From assembly GCA_016081115.2 (NCBI GenBank), contig CM071930.1, positions 44,677,335 to 44,741,334 on the forward strand: 64,000 nucleotides of DNA. The letters are read 5' to 3'. This document shows positions 10,601 to 19,849 of the stretch, one piece after another; the first letter of the stretch is position 1, and every line of letters starts with the position of its first letter. Source of the stretch: Rehmannia glutinosa (taxonomy: Eukaryota; Streptophyta; Magnoliopsida; Lamiales; Orobanchaceae). The notes beneath the pieces are model-generated. The model worked only from the letters and a program-made list of their open reading frames with translations, made no database searches and was not told the origin of the DNA. The translations under genes and the position numbers were made by a program.

Positions 10601-12094
10601 TCACTTGATGTCTGGATACAGTGGAGAGTACATGAATACATCGTCATCATCATTTTCACACTCACCGCCTGTTTCTTGAATTGGAGGCAAGAGACCTTGC
10701 TCTTCATCAGAAGCAGCAACACTAGTTGCAGGTGGAGAGACAACCTTTTTGACAGTAGGCTCGGTTGTCTCTATTGCTTCACTCTCCTCAGCTGTCTCTC
10801 GCACAACTGGGTTTTCAACAAGTCTTAGCTGATCATCTTCAGCAGACTTTGCTGATTCATCAATGACTTCAGGAGACTGCCCTTCCTGAGTGACAGCAGT
10901 CTCGACTTCTTTTTCTAGCTGGGTAGAAGATTCGACCTTCTTCTTCTCAAGTTCAGATCTCCTGAACAATCTCTTCTTCCTCAGAGGAACTTCTGGTTCA
11001 ACATCCTCTTGTTCCTCAAAAGTAAAAGCTTTTGGTTTGTTCTTAGAGGCAGTTGCCTTTCGTGTCTTGCCAGTCCTCTTCTTCTTAACGATAGGGGAGG
11101 AAATATGGTGTTCCTCCTCCATCTCTACTGTGGGGGCAAGTGATCTGGCTGTAGGGGCAGGAGTCTCGGTTGCTCGGGCAGGGGACTCGGCTGCAGGGGC
11201 AGTTGCTTTGTACTGCGTCGCGGGAGCAATTGTTTTCTTAGACTTAGCTGCGGGGGCAACTCTCTTCTTTGGAGGAGGGGTGTCAGTTGCATCTTCTGGG
11301 TCAGCTGATTCCCCCTCACTGGTATCAGCTTTCTTCGCGTGAGCTCTCTTCTGGGCACCGGAAAGGTTTGCCTTGAACATTCTCTTGTTCACGTGAAAGG
11401 CCTTACCATGACGAAGATTGACACCTTTCACTTCCAGCAAATGGCCAATCACAAGGCCATATCCAAGTGAGATTCCGAAGGACCCATCCTTCTTATATGT
11501 CCTGTTCAGCACATTTTGGCAGAGTCTGCTGTAAACAAACTCAGCCCAGTTAACTTTCTTCCCTTGCATGATCGCAGCCATGACGATCAACTTTGTCTTG
11601 GACAACTGATTAAAGCTTCCAACCTTCATGTCGACACATTTTGAGACGACATCCATCAGCTTGTGATAGTCGTCCTTCAGCAGCTTCTTGTCAGTTGTAT
11701 AGATCATTTTGGCAGCACACTCTGGTTTGGCCACTTCCTTCCATGCAGCAGCCAAGTCGATATTAACCTCATAGATGTCCTTTGAGCCCTCCGAGGGCAA
11801 CAAGCAGTGCTCAGCAAGGTTTTTTGCACTGAGTTTAATGACCTTGATGTGGATGGAAGATTTGATTTCTTCGTCCTGCACCTCAGCGTTAACGTAGAAC
11901 TGAGCTACCTCCTCAAAGTAGGTATGAGAGTACTCCATAGTCAAAACAGCCTTTAACACTGACTTTTCCAACATTTCAATGATCTTCAGAACCAGGGTTT
12001 CATCAACACCTTGCTTTATCATTCTATCGAAATCCACCGAAGAGCCAGTGTGGATTTGCTTCAAGAGTTTCACAAAGTCATGCTTTTGAGCCAT
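10601..12094 (-). CDS. Third-ORF protein, N-terminal 497 residues (E1)
   Basis: Longest open frame in the window. The start ATG (12094) lies in the same place relative to pol as in E2, E3 and E4, and all begin M-A. Residues about 1-260 look globular: an EEVAQFYVNAEV block near 60, LAAAWKEVAKPE near 115, then KVNWAEFVYSRLCQNV near 180 and SLGYGLVIGHLLEVKGV near 210. This pattern recalls the PF20167 'putative plant transposon protein' family, judged from memory. Residues 260-497 are low complexity: A/P/K-rich, then E/S/T-rich, ending in ENDDDD. The TGA at 10601 is probably a disabling stop, since E4 reads on past the matching point. Function is unknown. Confidence 0.7.
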   Translation of the reverse strand: MAQKHDFVKLLKQIHTGSSVDFDRMIKQGVDETLVLKIIEMLEKSVLKAVLTMEYSHTYFEEVAQFYVNAEVQDEEIKSSIHIKVIKLSAKNLAEHCLLPSEGSKDIYEVNIDLAAAWKEVAKPECAAKMIYTTDKKLLKDDYHKLMDVVSKCVDMKVGSFNQLSKTKLIVMAAIMQGKKVNWAEFVYSRLCQNVLNRTYKKDGSFGISLGYGLVIGHLLEVKGVNLRHGKAFHVNKRMFKANLSGAQKRAHAKKADTSEGESADPEDATDTPPPKKRVAPAAKSKKTIAPATQYKATAPAAESPARATETPAPTARSLAPTVEMEEEHHISSPIVKKKRTGKTRKATASKNKPKAFTFEEQEDVEPEVPLRKKRLFRRSELEKKKVESSTQLEKEVETAVTQEGQSPEVIDESAKSAEDDQLRLVENPVVRETAEESEAIETTEPTVKKVVSPPATSVAASDEEQGLLPPIQETGGECENDDDDVFMYSPLYPDIK

Positions 12095-12640
12095 TTTCAG
12101 AGAGTTTCACCGATTGAAAAGTGTAGAACTTGCTTTGAAATAACTTAGGGTTTCTGAGAGAAAAACTTTGCTTTGCTTGAAGATGAACAGTTCGCGTAGT
12201 GAGAGAAATGAAAATTTCCGTATATAAAGGTTATGAAAGGACATATTTCGGATTTTGAAATTTTTGATCAAATTTAACGACTGCGATTAACACGCCAAAA
12301 CCGCATTTAATTCCTTGCATTTAATGCAGCAACATTTATATCCAATCATATGTGTTCCTGTGCAGCTTTTACTGTGACTGTCATTATTACGCTGACGTCA
12401 TCCTTAAAAATATTCCCTCTCATTTAAAACGACTGCGTTTTTGTCACTTAGCTCGTAAATGATTCAACTTATATCCAAAGTGACTTAACTCTGCTTCTCT
12501 CTTCCCATGTAGAAACTCAGCTGTCAGCAAACTCGATACAGCTGACTTCCCGATAAGGTTGTTTCACTTGGCTGATGTGTGAAATTTGCTCTGTTCTTGT
12601 TTTCTCATCTTCTTTCTCTGCTGATTGAGTCTTCTGAGTT
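12095..12640 (-). promoter_or_regulatory. Spacer with candidate internal promoter before the third ORF (E1)
   Basis: 546 bases separate the pol stop from the third-ORF ATG. Going toward the ATG on the minus strand there are TGACGTCA (12393-12400, a palindromic bZIP-type site), a conserved ATTGGATATAAATGTTG block (inverted CCAAT at about 12342-12346), a TATA box (TTTATATA, 12221-12228) 127 bases from the ATG, then a CT-rich leader with TTTCTCTC and AAACCCTA. These are ordinary plant core-promoter features. The arrangement is shared with E2 (24628-25178) and E4 (51671-52219). Transcription from it is inferred. Confidence 0.6.
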
Positions 12641-15600
12641 TCAACTCGGCTCAATTAACCCTAACTCATTCTTGAGTTCTTCAAACCTTGATTCACATAG
12701 AGGCTTGGTGAAAATGTCAGCTAACTGCTTATCAGTTGAGATGTAATCCAAAGTGATGTCTTTATTTTCAACATAATCTCTTATGAAGTGATATCTGACA
12801 TCAATGTGATTTGTTCTTGAATGCAATACAGGATTCAGAGTGATTGCAATAGCACTAGTGTTATCACACATAATTGGAATTTCTTTTTCTTCAATCTCAT
12901 TGTCTCACCCATAAGATTTTCAGACAACAATCAGCAGCTTGACTATGTACTCTACTTGTTTGTGGATGTGGCTATTGAGTTTTACTTCTTGCTCAACTAG
13001 GAAACCAATCTATTTCCAAGCATTTGACATGTACCTGAAGTACTTTTCCTGTCAACTTTACATCCAGCATAGTTTGAGTCTGAGTAACCAATACGCTTGA
13101 ATCCACCTTCCTTTGAATACCATAAGCCAACTACCTGGCATCCCTTCAAATAGCTTAGGATTCTCTTAGTTGCAGTCATGTGGCTCTCCTTTGGTGCAGA
13201 TTGAAATCTTGCACATACACTTACTGCAAAGGTGATGTCTGGCCTGCTTGCGGTTAAATAGAGAAATGATCCAATGAGTGCTCTATATCTGGTTTGATCT
13301 ACAGCTTTGCCATCTGCATCCATGTCCATCTTGACTGATGTGTTCATTGGTATTTTCACAGAAGACTTCTCTTCCATACCAAATTTCTTCATTAAATCTC
13401 TAAGTGTACTTTGTTTGACTAATGAAGGTTCCATCATTCAATTGCTTGACTTGAAGTCCTAGTAAGAAAGTCAGCTCTCCCATCATGCTCATCTCAAATT
13501 TACCTTGCATGAGGTTTGAGAACATATCACACAGCTCTTTGTTTGTGGATCTAAAAATAATGTCATCCACATATATTTGAACAAGCAGTATACTATTTCC
13601 ATCTTGAACTCTGAAGAGTGTTCTATCAACTTTGCCTTTGGTGAATCCATTGTCAATTAGAAATTGAGACAATGTTTCATACCAAGCTCTTGGTGCTTGT
13701 TTCAATCCATATATTGCTTTCTTGAGCATATATACCTTATCTCCAATAGTTTTCTGCTCAAAACCTGGAGGTTGTTCAACATAGACCTTTTCCTCTAACA
13801 GTCCATTTAGAAATGCACTCTTCACATCCATTTGATATACAGTGAAGTTCTTATGTGCAACATAAGGAAGAAACATTCTTATTGCTTCCAATCTTGCAAC
13901 AGGAGCAAAGGTTTCATCAAAATCTATACCCTCTTGTTGGCAGTACCCTTTGGCTACCAATCTTGCTTTGTTTGTTACAACAGATCATTCTTCATTCATC
14001 TTGTTCCTGAAAAAACATTTTGTACCAATAACATTTTGATGGGTTGGTCTCTGCACCAACTCCCATACTTTGTTTCTTTCAAACTGATTCAGCTCTTCTT
14101 GCATGGCTTGAATGCAATGTGTGCCATCCAATGCTTGAGACACATCTTTAGGCTCTATTTGGGAAATAAAACAAGTGAACATTGCTTCATGTTGTGCTCT
14201 GGATCTGGTTCTTATGTCATCTCTAAGATCTCCAATAACTAACTCTGGTGGATGGTCTCTCAGCCATCTCACATCAGGTTGGAGTAAGTCAGCTAGATTC
14301 AGCCGTCTCACAGCTAAGTTGTCTTGAACAACTCTTTCATCTTCATTCAGTTGTAGATTTTCCAGCTGTCTTTGAGATTCAACTATCTCATCTTCATCTG
14401 GATTGCTTGCTCTTACTTCAGCTTCAATATAAGGACTCTTCTGTATAGTTGGTTGATTCAGCTTGTCAGCTAACTCTTCAATGTCTTCACCATTTACATT
14501 AGGTTCATCAAAAACCACATGGATAGACTCTTTTGTGACCATAGTCCTCTTGTTCGGCACTCTATAAGCTTTGCTCTCAGCTAAGTATCCTAAAAAGATA
14601 CCTTTATCAGCTTTAGCATCAAAAGCCTTCAAATTATCTTTGACATTGTTATGGATGGAACATTTACATCCAAATATTTTGAAGTATCCAACATTTGGTT
14701 TTCTCCCTGTCCAAATCTCATAGGGAGTCTTGGTCAATTGCATGTTGATCATGCATCTATTTTGAGTATAGCATGCTGTGTTAATGGCTTCAACCTAAAA
14801 TCTCTTAGGCAATCCAACTTCAGCTAACATGGTCCTTGCAGCTTCCTTGAGAGTTATGTTCCTTCTTTTCCTACTCCATTCTCTTTGTGGAGTTCTTCTT
14901 CATGAGATAATTCATGAGCAATTCCATTTTCAACACAATACTGAGTTATTATCCCATTGACAAACTCAGTTCCTCTATCGGACCTTATCTTTATAATGGT
15001 TTGGCTCTTTTCATTTTGAACCCTTTTCATCAGCTGAGGTAACTTCTGCAAAGTTTCCATGAAGATTGTCCATGTATATCTTGAATAGTCATCTACCACC
15101 ACCAAGGTGTATTTCTTTCCACTTATGTTGGTTGGTTAAACTGGACAAAATAAATCCATATGCAACAGATGTAATATCCTTGTTGAAGAAGGACTTGGCT
15201 TGTCTTTGAATGAGGATTTTATTTGCTTTCCCATCTGGCATGCATCACATACACTTTTTTTCTTGTACACTGAGTCTGGCAATCCTTCTACAAGATGACT
15301 CCTTGCTAGCTTGTTGATTGTCTTGAAATTCGGATGACTAAACTTTTCTTTCGCCACAACCAACTTGATTCGGTTGTTTTTTTGCTAGAGACAAGTGCTT
15401 GGTTTAGAAGTAGACCAATCTACCACATACATATTCTTTTGTCTTGATCCTTGCAAAGACTATTTCATTTGATTCAACATCTTTGATCTCGCACACTCCC
15501 ATATTGAATCCAACATTGTAGCCCTTGTCACAGAGTTGGCTGATGCTTAAAAGGTTGAAGTTGAGGCCTTCAACATAAGAAACATTTGTGATTTCAATCC

Positions 15601-15783
15601 ATTCTTCTTGATAGATCATGTGCCTTTGATTTCCTTTGGAGTTTCATTTCCTCCAAATATGACTTTTGCAGCTCTAACCTCCTTGAATCTTGATAGGATT
15701 TTCTTATTTCCTGCCATATGTCTGGAACAACCACTATCTATGTACCAGGTTCCTTGGCGCTCAGCTGTTCCTTGAACCTGCAA
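12641..15783 (-). pseudogene. pol: E1 pol: protease, integrase, RT, RNase H
   Basis: Copia-order polyprotein read leftward. Protease: WYIDSGCSRHM with the catalytic DSG at 15730-15738. Integrase: CDACQMGKQ zinc-binding end near 15240, core with SDRGTEFVNG near 14970. A GYFKIFGCKC block follows near 14690. RT: DVKSAFLNG near 13800, YGLKQAPRAWY near 13690, YVDD at 13562-13573. RNase H end: CDNTSAIAI and DKQLADIFTKPL, with the stop at 12641. The frame is broken at least seven times, and the RNase H has lost part of its middle near 12900-12990. The product would cut, copy and integrate element cDNA, but this copy cannot make it intact. Confidence 0.9.
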
Positions 15784-18119
15784 TCAAGGAAAATAGTTTT
15801 TAGGTACCCATACTTGCCTGCGTCCTGAGGGGTTGCTATAAGATGATCCAACCAACCTATAGCCAAAGTACTAGACTCTAAGAGGTTGCCATCTATCAAT
15901 GCCATAATCATAGTGCATATTAGCATATTGCTTGGGGGTTTTAGGTTCATGCAGCTGTCTCTTTTATCTGTATGCCTGTGTGTGTGTTTTAGCAATTCAT
16001 TTCTTGGGATAGTTGTGAAAATTCTAAGTGTAGTGCTTGGGTGCATATGTGTGCTGATAATAACTCTTTTGCCTTTGAAATGACCTTTGCTGAGTTTTAG
16101 GTCTTTGCCATCTAGGCTTGTATTCCATAGGTCTTTGCTGATGTTTCACATTATTCCAATCAACATAGTTTGGATAGTTTCTACCATTCCCATCATGTGT
16201 GTTTCTCTGATGAAACTTTTGGGGTTTTTGGTAGCTCTGTTTGCTTTTCACATAGTATTTTCTGTTTGGAGTTTGCTGAGGAACTCGGCTGGATTTCTTC
16301 TCAGTTGTCCTCTCAGCATACTCAAGTGGCTGTTTTCCTTTCCCTTTATATCCAAGGCCAGTTTGTTTGTGATTGTGCTTAGGAGTGAATGTGGGTGCAA
16401 CATTTGGTGTTTTGGAATTTTGAGATGTTTCAATGCTTGAAGATCCTTTTTCCAAAATCACTCTTGGAGTTTGACTGTGCACAAAGGAATTAAATCCTAT
16501 GTCTGTCTTATCTCCACATTCTTTTTGATTCGTGATAAGATCATCCAATGATTTGGATGCCTTTGTAAATGAGGCAATCACATTTTTGAGATCTTTTTCC
16601 CTTTTTTCTATAGCAGCTAACTCTGCTATGATCTTGTCATTCTAGCTTAGTGTTCTCATCAGCTATGTGACTCATAGTACTCAACTCTTTAGTCAGCTAT
16701 GAGTTTTGGCTTTTAAGCTGGCTGTTTTCCTCATTTAGAATTGTGTGTGAGGATTTTATGTGCTCAAAATCTTTCATCATTTTGCCTAATGAATCATAAA
16801 GATCAGTGGGTGATGAAGTGTGTGTATCACAATCACTATCACTCGAATCTGAATGAGATGAGTTAGGGTGTACCTCATCTTCTTGATCTGGTTGATCTTG
16901 TTCTTTAGCCATAAGGCAGATCATAGCCTCTTCTTCAGAGTCACTTGAGTAGTCAGCTTCACTACTCTCTGAATCTGCTGCTTCATTAGACTTGGTTGTC
17001 TCAGCAGCCAACATGGCTTTCTTCTTTTCCTGTCTTCTCTCTCTGAAGACCTTTCTTTCTTCTTCATTCCTATATTTGTTGACTGGTGGATAGGAACAAT
17101 CAACTGCAAAATGTCCTGGTTGTCTGCAGTTCCAACACAGGTTCTCAGCTCTTTGGTCAACTCTTTCTGTTCTTAGGTTATGAGCTCTCTGATATTCAAC
17201 CCTTTGATGCTCAGCTCTCTTGGGTGGCCTATCTTCCCTTGACTTGGAGGGAGATAAATGTCTCTTGGAGGTTTCACCCTTGTTTCTTTTATAGTTCTTA
17301 TTGAAGAACTTGTTGAATCTTTTAACCATTAGGGCAATCTCCTCCTGGTCTATGGCTTCCTTGGGTTCAACTCTCTTTCCATCCTTGGCTATCAGTGTAG
17401 CTGTCTTGGGTACAGTTATCTCCTCTTGCTCTTTTCTTCTCAGCTCAAACTCATAGGCTTTGAGGTCTGAGAATAGCTCGTGGTTAGATGTTCTTGAGAG
17501 GTCCATGGAATGTCTCAGGGCCATAGTCTTTATTTCCCATTCAGCTGGGAGGCTCCTTAATATCTTCATACACATCTCCTTTTGTGTGTATTCTTTCCCA
17601 AGAGCGGCAAGCTTATTTGTGATTTCAGTGAATCTGGCATCAAGCTGATCCATGGTTTCACATGTAAACATTTTGAAATTTTCAAATTCTTGAACATCAA
17701 CTGACAATTTGTTTTCTTTAATTTGTTCTGATCCTTCACAAATTAAATTTAGTTTATTCCATATTTCTTTCGCAGATTTGCAAGATTTGACTTTATTGAA
17801 CATTGCTTTGTCCAATGTCTTGTAGAGTATGTCCTTGGCCACATTGTCCAAGTTGTATCTCTTCCTATCTTCATTTGTCCACTCAGTCCTTGGTTTTTCA
17901 ACCATGGTTGGTCTTGCTTCAGCAGCAGCTTCTTCTTCTCCTTCAGCTGTAGCTGCTCTTCTTACAGATTGTGTTCACTTTCAGTATTTGCAGTGGCCCA
18001 TCCTCTATCACAAGCAACATTTCATCGTGTAATGAAGATAGATGAGCCTGCATACGATTTTTTCAATCATCAAATTCTTCAACAGTGAACATTGGAATAC
18101 TTGTCAGATTTGCTTCCAC
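15784..18119 (-). pseudogene. gag: E1 gag
   Basis: Capsid/nucleocapsid gene of about 780 codons. The start is GTG (18117-18119) where E2 and E3 have ATG (ATGGAGGCA), so the start codon is lost. The UBN2-type gag domain (YNLDNVAKDILYKTL) falls near 17800, and the zinc knuckle CWNCRQPGHFAVDC (CX2CX4HX4C) is at 17096-17137. An acidic Ser/Asp run and a coiled-coil-like segment follow. The longest open piece is 17905-16697 (402 codons); it stops at a TAG where E2 has CAG for glutamine. The frame ends in TGA at 15784-15786, just before the protease. Confidence 0.88.
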
Positions 18120-18231
18120 GATAATAACTTTGCTTATGATGAAAGATTTTGAAAATACAAATGTTTAAAACATTTTTGAAAAGATAGAGATCTAGTTCAG
18201 TAACCAGTGCGGAAGGCTCAATGAACCAACC

Positions 18232-18243
18232 GCTCTGATACCA
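18232..18243 (-). other. E1 primer-binding site
   Basis: TGGTATCAGAGC on the minus strand, two bases inside the 5' LTR. It is complementary to the 3' end of plant initiator methionine tRNA, the usual copia primer. Confidence 0.93.
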
Positions 18244-18245
18244 CT

Positions 18246-19788
18246 TGTAGGTTCCAAGGGGTGTGAGTAAGGTTTAGAAGGGGGGGTTGAATAAACCTTA
18301 CCAACTTTTCTATTTTAGTCCTTTTAAAATTATAACAGAGTTAACTCAAACAATTTGTGTCCTTGAGGGACGATGAAGTTGGTTATTGACTAAGTTAGCC
18401 ACTCACAGATTCGATCGATAGAGCTGTTGATAGAATAACTCGGTTGTTTAACCTGAACTCTAACTTGGTTTTATTGGTTTTATCAGCAGAAGACTTAACA
18501 CCCTTGATTTGTTTTAAGTTTGTTTTAACACTTCATTTTTAGCACTTGGTTATTAATCAGTTGGATAACAAATATGTGTTTTATCAGCATATATGATGTA
18601 AGTATGCAGAAATGTAAATGTGCTGAAAAATAAATGACACAGATAATTTTTATAGAGCTTCGAAGATGGGGTAATTCTTCTATTCCTCTCTTCTCCAACT
18701 CCTGGAGGAATCCACTATGTAACAGATCAGTTTACAACGTGGTGAACAGTCTAGAGACAGCCTTGGTCACACAGCTGGCTTCTCTTGCGACTTAGCTTCT
18801 TCACAGGGCAGTTGCCTTGCTACTTCAGCTCACTTCTCAAGCTCTTGGATTTGATCAAGAAGCTCTCCAATAAATTGATACTGGTTCGACTTTGAACCTT
18901 CATACAATCCTCCTTGGAAAATAGACCCCTTTTGATTCTTCAAAAGTTTCCTCTTCAACAGATTTGAAGTTGTCTTTCCTTCACAGCTTGTGTTGGAATG
19001 ATTTCCTTCGAGTTTCAGGCTTGAGGATTTGCTTGAATGTACTTAAGAATATTGCAGGTTAATTGCTTTAATAATGCTTGCTTGTTCGTGGTTCAGGTAA
19101 TCAAGGTAACCTCTTCTCAATAAATTCATCAGCCTTTTACAGTGCACTTTTGAAATTTTGCCCGTTGAAGAGTTAGGCTAATTTCAAAAGTCACTTGTGT
19201 TCGTTGGCTTGTCTTGTCTGCAGTCCTTGATGTTGACATTTCCTCATATTAAATGTCTTGCAAAGATTTTTGGATTTTCGACGACACTTTTGTGCGTGCT
19301 TCCCATTTGTTAATTCCTTTTGCACAATTCTGGGACTAACACTTTACACCTGACAACTTTGACATGTTACTATTCTGAGTAACATTCTTGACTTTAATTA
19401 ACGGATCTAAGTCAGTTGTCTTGACTAGACTACTGTCTTTACCCCAGGTGACTTGAGTCAGCTTCCAGTCATTGGATGACTCAACTATCACTTCAACCTT
19501 GAGACTTGGCTTCTTGAACTAACTTGACTCACACTTCTTACAGTTGTTCCTCAGATGACACACCTTCAGTTGAGTCCTGACTTCCTTCTTGGCCATACTC
19601 GCTGACACACAACAAAGTCTTCAATCCGATCCCATGATTGACTTCTTGTATTCCTTGGCATAGCTGACTTGACTTAGCTTTTCCAGCCCTATCTATTACA
19701 ATACGAATTACAAGGAAAATAGGGTGCCAACTTCCTAGTTTAAGTTTTACATGGTATCATCAAAATCTACAAAATAAATTTCCTAACA
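18246..19788 (-). repeat. E1 5' LTR
   Basis: 1543 bases from TGTAGGTTCC to TTTCCTAACA on the + strand, partner of 5509-7022. A local scramble at about 19258-19300 (CAAAGATTTTTGGATTTTCG) replaces sequence present in the partner. The minus-strand TATA region is near 19133 (CCTTTTACAG, one base changed from the usual CCTTTTATAG). Confidence 0.95.
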
Positions 19789-19831
19789 TCTTGGTTCAGA
19801 TCCTATATCAGAAGAACGAGCAAGCTCTTGA
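19789..19831. other. Residual E0 sequence and junction into E2
   Basis: 19789-19793 is the E1 target duplication. GTTCAGATCCTATATCAG then continues the E0 third ORF across the E1 insertion. From about 19832 (GAGCTTACATTAAAGC) the sequence matches the 3' untranslated region of E2/E3. About 20 bases between are unassigned. This is an illegitimate junction: no LTR or target duplication is present. Confidence 0.65.
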
Positions 19832-19849
19832 GGGAGCTTACATTAAAGC

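Larger units (their letters stand above)
7310..12094 (-). pseudogene. E1 third ORF, full span, broken
   Basis: A coding stretch of about 4.8 kb lies between pol and the polypurine tract. Open pieces in order are 12094-10601, 10516-10274, 10169-9720, 9547-9251, 9115-8726 and 8551-8114, then a charged tail to about 7310. Frame breaks separate them, but the same order of similar sequence recurs in E2, E3 and E4, so this was one long ORF. Middle pieces are acidic and rich in E, D, S, T, A and P. 8114-8551 has heptad-like charged helices. The tail is R/K/E-rich. I see no signal peptide or membrane helix, so an Env role is not supported. Confidence 0.75.
5504..19793 (-). mobile_element. E1: full-length SIRE-type Ty1/copia element
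   Basis: The element is 5509-19788 (14,280 bases), minus strand, bounded by TCTTG duplications at 5504-5508 and 19789-19793. It has two LTRs (5509-7022 and 18246-19788), PBS, gag, protease, integrase, RT, RNase H, a third ORF of about 4.8 kb and a polypurine tract. The LTRs differ by several substitutions and small indels per hundred bases by eye, so the insertion is not recent. Every coding region has stops or frameshifts. It was inserted into the third ORF of E0. Long LTRs, PR-INT-RT-RH order and an extra 3' ORF fit the SIRE/Maximus lineage. Confidence 0.95.

Noticed and set aside
10890..11342. 150-codon + strand frame
   Set aside because: It is the antisense shadow of the third ORF of E1 (10601-12094) and mirrors its A/P/S-rich low-complexity composition.
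7310..12094. Calling the third ORF an envelope-like gene
   Set aside because: Position fits SIRE Env-like ORFs, but I see no signal peptide, membrane helix or cysteine pattern, and the N-terminal part resembles a plant transposon-associated family instead.
18232..18243. tRNA gene fragments at the primer-binding sites
   Set aside because: Only 12 bases complementary to the tRNA 3' end are present at each site; there is no cloverleaf.
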